NCBI GenBank assembly: GCA_020849725.1 | Contig: JADLAZ010000204.1 | Coordinates: 1 to 7,613, forward strand | Origin: Chloroflexota bacterium | GTDB taxonomy: Bacteria > Chloroflexota > Chloroflexia > Thermomicrobiales > JADLAZ01 | DNA: 7,613 bases | Direction: 5' to 3' | Shown here: one piece after another, positions 5,870 to 7,613 of the stretch | Position numbering within the stretch: position 1 is the stretch's first letter | Layout of the letters: every line of letters starts with the position of its first letter | Position numbers and translations under genes: made by a program | The notes under the pieces: model-generated | What the model saw: the letters and a program-made list of their open reading frames with translations, nothing else | What the model was told of the DNA's origin: nothing | Database searches by the model: none

Positions 5870-5875
5870 CCCCTA
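5870..5875 (-). promoter_or_regulatory. rplO stop codon fused to the secY Shine-Dalgarno
   Basis: The transcript reads UAGGGG: the UAG of rplO overlaps the purine-rich AGGGG that lies 6 nt before the secY ATG, and stop and start are 9 nt apart. It is the third junction in the window with this design, though its Shine-Dalgarno is weaker than the other two. Confidence 0.7.
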
Positions 5876-6352
5876 TGCCTCGGCAGTTGCCTCGTCTGCT
5901 GCCAGCGCCTCGATGAGGTCGACCCGACCGCCGGCGGCCTCGATCTTGGCCCGCGCCGTCGCGGACACGCGGTGGGCCTGCACCGTCAGCGCCTTGGTCA
6001 GTTCACCATCGCCAAGAACCTTGACGCCCAGCTTCTTGCGGCGCACCACGCGCCGCTCGAACAGCAACGCGACCGTCACCTCAGTGCCAGTATCGAAGGC
6101 TTCTAACTGGTCGAGATTGACGGTGTTGTACTCGACGCGGAAGTTGTTGGTGAAGCCACGCTTGTAGGGCAACTGCTTGTGGATCGGGTTCTGGCCGCCC
6201 TGGAAGTAGCGCGGGATGCTGCCGCCGGTGCGCGACTTCTGGCCCTTGGTGCCGCGGCCGGCGGTCTTGCCGTAGCCGGAGCCGACACCACGGCCGATCC
6301 GCTTGCGGTCGCGGTTGGCGCCGGGCGACCGGAGATCGTGTTCCTTAAGCAT
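5873..6352 (-). CDS. rplO: 50S ribosomal protein L15
   Basis: L15 binds 23S rRNA and joins late in 50S assembly; its N-terminal arm threads into the rRNA core. The protein has 159 residues, slightly longer than the usual 145-150. The glycine/arginine-rich arm is diagnostic: [20 protein letters not shown] (18-37), then [19 protein letters not shown] (38-56) and LPYKRGF (61-67). The globular part (about 70-148) ends with the typical [21 protein letters not shown] short acidic/alanine tail (AADEATAEA) follows. The ATG at 6352 lies inside the end of rpmD with an 8-nt overlap, so the two are likely coupled. GGAGG lies 12 nt upstream. An upstream ATG at 6523 in the same frame would overlap most of rpmD and is not credible. 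Confidence 0.98.
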   Translation of the reverse strand: MLKEHDLRSPGANRDRKRIGRGVGSGYGKTAGRGTKGQKSRTGGSIPRYFQGGQNPIHKQLPYKRGFTNNFRVEYNTVNLDQLEAFDTGTEVTVALLFERRVVRRKKLGVKVLGDGELTKALTVQAHRVSATARAKIEAAGGRVDLIEALAADEATAEA

Positions 6353-6572
6353 TGGCGTCGTTTGCCTCCGCGCGCGGCGCCGCTGGCTCGTCGACGCGAA
6401 CCAGGTGGGCGACCTTGCGCAACATGCCGCGCACGCTGGGCGTGTCGACGACTTCAACGGTCTGGTACAGGCGACGGAAGCCGAGCGTGCGCAGCGTCGC
6501 CTTCTGCGTGTAGTGATAGCCAATGCCGCTCTTGACCTGCGTCACTCGCAGCCGAGTCGTCTGCTCCACCAT
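6345..6572 (-). CDS. rpmD: 50S ribosomal protein L30 with C-terminal extension
   Basis: L30 is a small large-subunit protein that binds 23S rRNA. The core, about 60 residues, is typical: [20 protein letters not shown] (8-27), then [20 protein letters not shown] (28-47) and [13 protein letters not shown] (48-60). The protein runs to 75 residues because of an alanine-rich, mostly acidic tail, [15 protein letters not shown] (61-75), absent from most L30s. The ATG lies 5 nt after the rpsE stop, with GGGAGGG inside the end of rpsE, 10 nt upstream. The stop TAA overlaps the rplO start. The tail may exist partly because the reading frame must pass through the rplO start region; a function for it is not evident. 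Confidence 0.96.
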   Translation of the reverse strand: MVEQTTRLRVTQVKSGIGYHYTQKATLRTLGFRRLYQTVEVVDTPSVRGMLRKVAHLVRVDEPAAPRAEANDANA

Positions 6573-6577
6573 GCTGC

Positions 6578-7117
6578 TCAAGCCCTCCCGCCGCCATCGG
6601 CCGTCGGCCGCGCCCACTGGGCGCCGAACGACTCGACTGTCTTACCCCGGCGCGCGGCCACGGCCTCCGGCGACTGCAACGCCGACAGCGCGACGATGGT
6701 CGCTTTGACCAGATTGACCGGGTTGTTGTTACCGAGCGACTTCGTCAGCACATCACGCACACCGGCGGCCTCCAGCACGTGGCGCACACCGCCGCCGGCG
6801 ATGACGCCGGTGCCCGGCGACGCCGGGCGCAGCAGCACGCGCGAGGCGCCGAAGTGCTCCTCGACCTCGTGCGGGATCGTCGAGCCGACCAGCGGCACTT
6901 TGATCAGGTTCTTCTTGGCATCTTCCACGCCCTTGCGAATGGCGTCGGGCACTTCGCCGGCCTTGCCCATGCCGGTGCCGACGTGTCCCTGGCCGTCGCC
7001 GACGACCACGACCGCCCCAAAGGAGAAGCGGCGACCGCCCTTGACGACTTTGGCGACGCGGTTGACCTGGACGAGGCGCTCCTCCAACTCCAGCCCTGTC
7101 GGATCGATCCTGGCCAT
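6578..7117 (-). CDS. rpsE: 30S ribosomal protein S5
   Basis: S5 lies by the mRNA entry channel of the 30S subunit, where it contributes to decoding fidelity and, with S3 and S4, to mRNA unwinding. The 179-residue protein is of usual size. The N-terminal double-stranded-RNA-binding-like domain (about 13-76) contains [20 protein letters not shown] (20-39) and [20 protein letters not shown] (44-63). The C-terminal domain includes [20 protein letters not shown] (95-114), [20 protein letters not shown] (115-134) and [10 protein letters not shown] (135-144). The ATG has GGGAGG 4 nt upstream, and a 20-nt gap separates it from rplR. The last 15 residues are glycine/alanine-rich and poorly conserved. 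Confidence 0.98.
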   Translation of the reverse strand: MARIDPTGLELEERLVQVNRVAKVVKGGRRFSFGAVVVVGDGQGHVGTGMGKAGEVPDAIRKGVEDAKKNLIKVPLVGSTIPHEVEEHFGASRVLLRPASPGTGVIAGGGVRHVLEAAGVRDVLTKSLGNNNPVNLVKATIVALSALQSPEAVAARRGKTVESFGAQWARPTADGGGRA

Positions 7118-7137
7118 CCAACCTCCCTCGCCTGGAC

Positions 7138-7530
7138 CTAGAAGTCCAGGCCCGCCTCGCGCGCGGCATCCGCCAGCGCCTTGATTCGTCCGTGGTACTG
7201 GTAGCCGGCGCGGTCGAAGACGACCTTGTCGATCCCTTTCTCACGGGCACGCTCGGCCACCAGCTTGCCGACCGCCACCGCCGCCGTGGTCTTGGTCGTG
7301 TCATCGCCACTCAGCTGCGCCCGCAGCGCCGGCTCATGCGACCCGGCGGCGGCCAGTGTGACACCCTCGGTGTCGTCGATGATCTGGGCGTAGATGTGCA
7401 GGGAACTGCGGAACACGTTCAGGCGCGGCCGCAGCGGCGTGCCGCTGACCTTGCCCCGCACCCGGCGCTGGCGCCGCTGGCGCGGCGTCATCCGGAAAGT
7501 CGCTTGGTTGATATGGCGTCGCTTCGGCAC
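7138..7530 (-). CDS. rplR: 50S ribosomal protein L18 (GTG start)
   Basis: L18 binds 5S rRNA and, with L5 and L25-type proteins, attaches it to the central protuberance of the 50S subunit. The 130-residue protein has a basic N-terminal arm and the family motifs [20 protein letters not shown] (28-47), [15 protein letters not shown] (48-62) and the C-terminal [20 protein letters not shown] (105-124) with EAGLDF at the end. Translation starts at GTG with AGGAG 7 nt upstream. An internal ATG (7491) would give 117 residues, closer to the family norm, but lacks a Shine-Dalgarno, so the GTG is preferred with moderate certainty. It is followed by rpsE after 20 nt. Confidence 0.97.
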   Translation of the reverse strand: MPKRRHINQATFRMTPRQRRQRRVRGKVSGTPLRPRLNVFRSSLHIYAQIIDDTEGVTLAAAGSHEPALRAQLSGDDTTKTTAAVAVGKLVAERAREKGIDKVVFDRAGYQYHGRIKALADAAREAGLDF

Positions 7531-7555
7531 CTCAGCTCTCCTGGCTCCTCGTCGG

Positions 7556-7570
7556 CGGCGCCCCGCGCCG
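7556..7570 (-). other. Small GC stem-loop in the spacer upstream of rplR
   Basis: A 6-bp stem CGGCGC/GCGCCG with a GGG loop lies in the 74-nt spacer before rplR. GUC/GAC bases outside it can add three more pairs after a 2-nt bulge. There is no U-run. It may be chance, a pause site, or a leader structure for rplR. Only the complementarity is seen. Confidence 0.3.
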
Positions 7571-7604
7571 GACCGTCACCTGCCCACGCCCGGTGGCGGC
7601 GCAG

Positions 7605-7613
7605 CTACTTGCC
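7605..7613 (-). CDS. rplF: Probable last codons of ribosomal protein L6 (cut by window edge)
   Basis: At the right edge the minus strand reads GGC AAG TAG, that is Gly-Lys-stop. Bacterial L6 proteins usually end in a glycine/lysine-rich tail, and rplF almost always precedes rplR, so this is probably its end. Two residues cannot identify a gene by themselves; the call rests on gene order. The spacer to the rplR start is 74 nt. Confidence 0.45.
   Translation of the reverse strand, partial: GK

Noticed and set aside
5873..6523. A longer version of L15 starting at 6523
   Set aside because: The extra 57 residues are an out-of-frame reading of rpmD; the ATG at 6352 gives the normal L15 start and a usual 8-nt overlap.
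1..7613. Mobile elements, CRISPR arrays, tRNA or rRNA genes, or a new gene system
   Set aside because: The window is filled by a conserved ribosomal-protein operon; I saw no repeated spacers, transposase motifs, tRNA-like folds or unassigned gene of credible coding character.

Overview
The window is a stretch of a bacterial ribosomal-protein superoperon: the end of the spc block followed by the alpha block. Every gene is on the minus strand, so transcription runs from high to low coordinates. The DNA is GC-rich and densely coded. Gene content and order are those of a free-living bacterium. S4, L36 and adenylate kinase all keep their zinc-type cysteine sets, S11 ends in the bacterial basic tail, and RpoA aligns in its first ten residues with the Bacillus-type start. 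Together these suggest a GC-rich Chloroflexota-like lineage. That placement is an impression from the proteins and was not tested by a tree.

In transcription order: the last codons of a gene presumed to be rplF (7613-7605), rplR, rpsE, rpmD, rplO, secY, adk, map, rpmJ, rpsM, rpsK, rpsD, rpoA, and the first 25 codons of rplQ, which runs off the left edge. From rplR to map the genes are tightly packed: spacers are 34 nt or less, and rpmD and rplO overlap by 8 nt. Between map and rpmJ a good sigma70-type promoter (TTGAGA, 17 nt, TATACT) starts inside the map stop codon, so the alpha block probably has its own promoter. infA, often found between map and rpmJ, is absent. In the alpha block the spacers widen (105, 144 and 83 nt) and each can form GC-rich stem-loops. 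These may be sites of S4 feedback or of adjustment between ribosomal-protein and RNA-polymerase output.

Functionally, the cluster joins large-subunit proteins (L6, L18, L30, L15, L36, L17), small-subunit proteins (S5, S13, S11, S4), the SecY channel, nucleotide homeostasis (Adk), N-terminal methionine removal (Map) and the RNA polymerase alpha subunit.

I found no new system, mobile element, CRISPR array, tRNA or rRNA gene. The points worth a second look are regulatory and architectural: the internal promoter, three junctions in which a TAG stop codon is fused to the next Shine-Dalgarno sequence with the same 9-nt gap, the structured alpha-block spacers, the TTG start of rpoA with its long C-terminal tail, and the missing infA. 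No intergenic stretch exceeds 300 bases.
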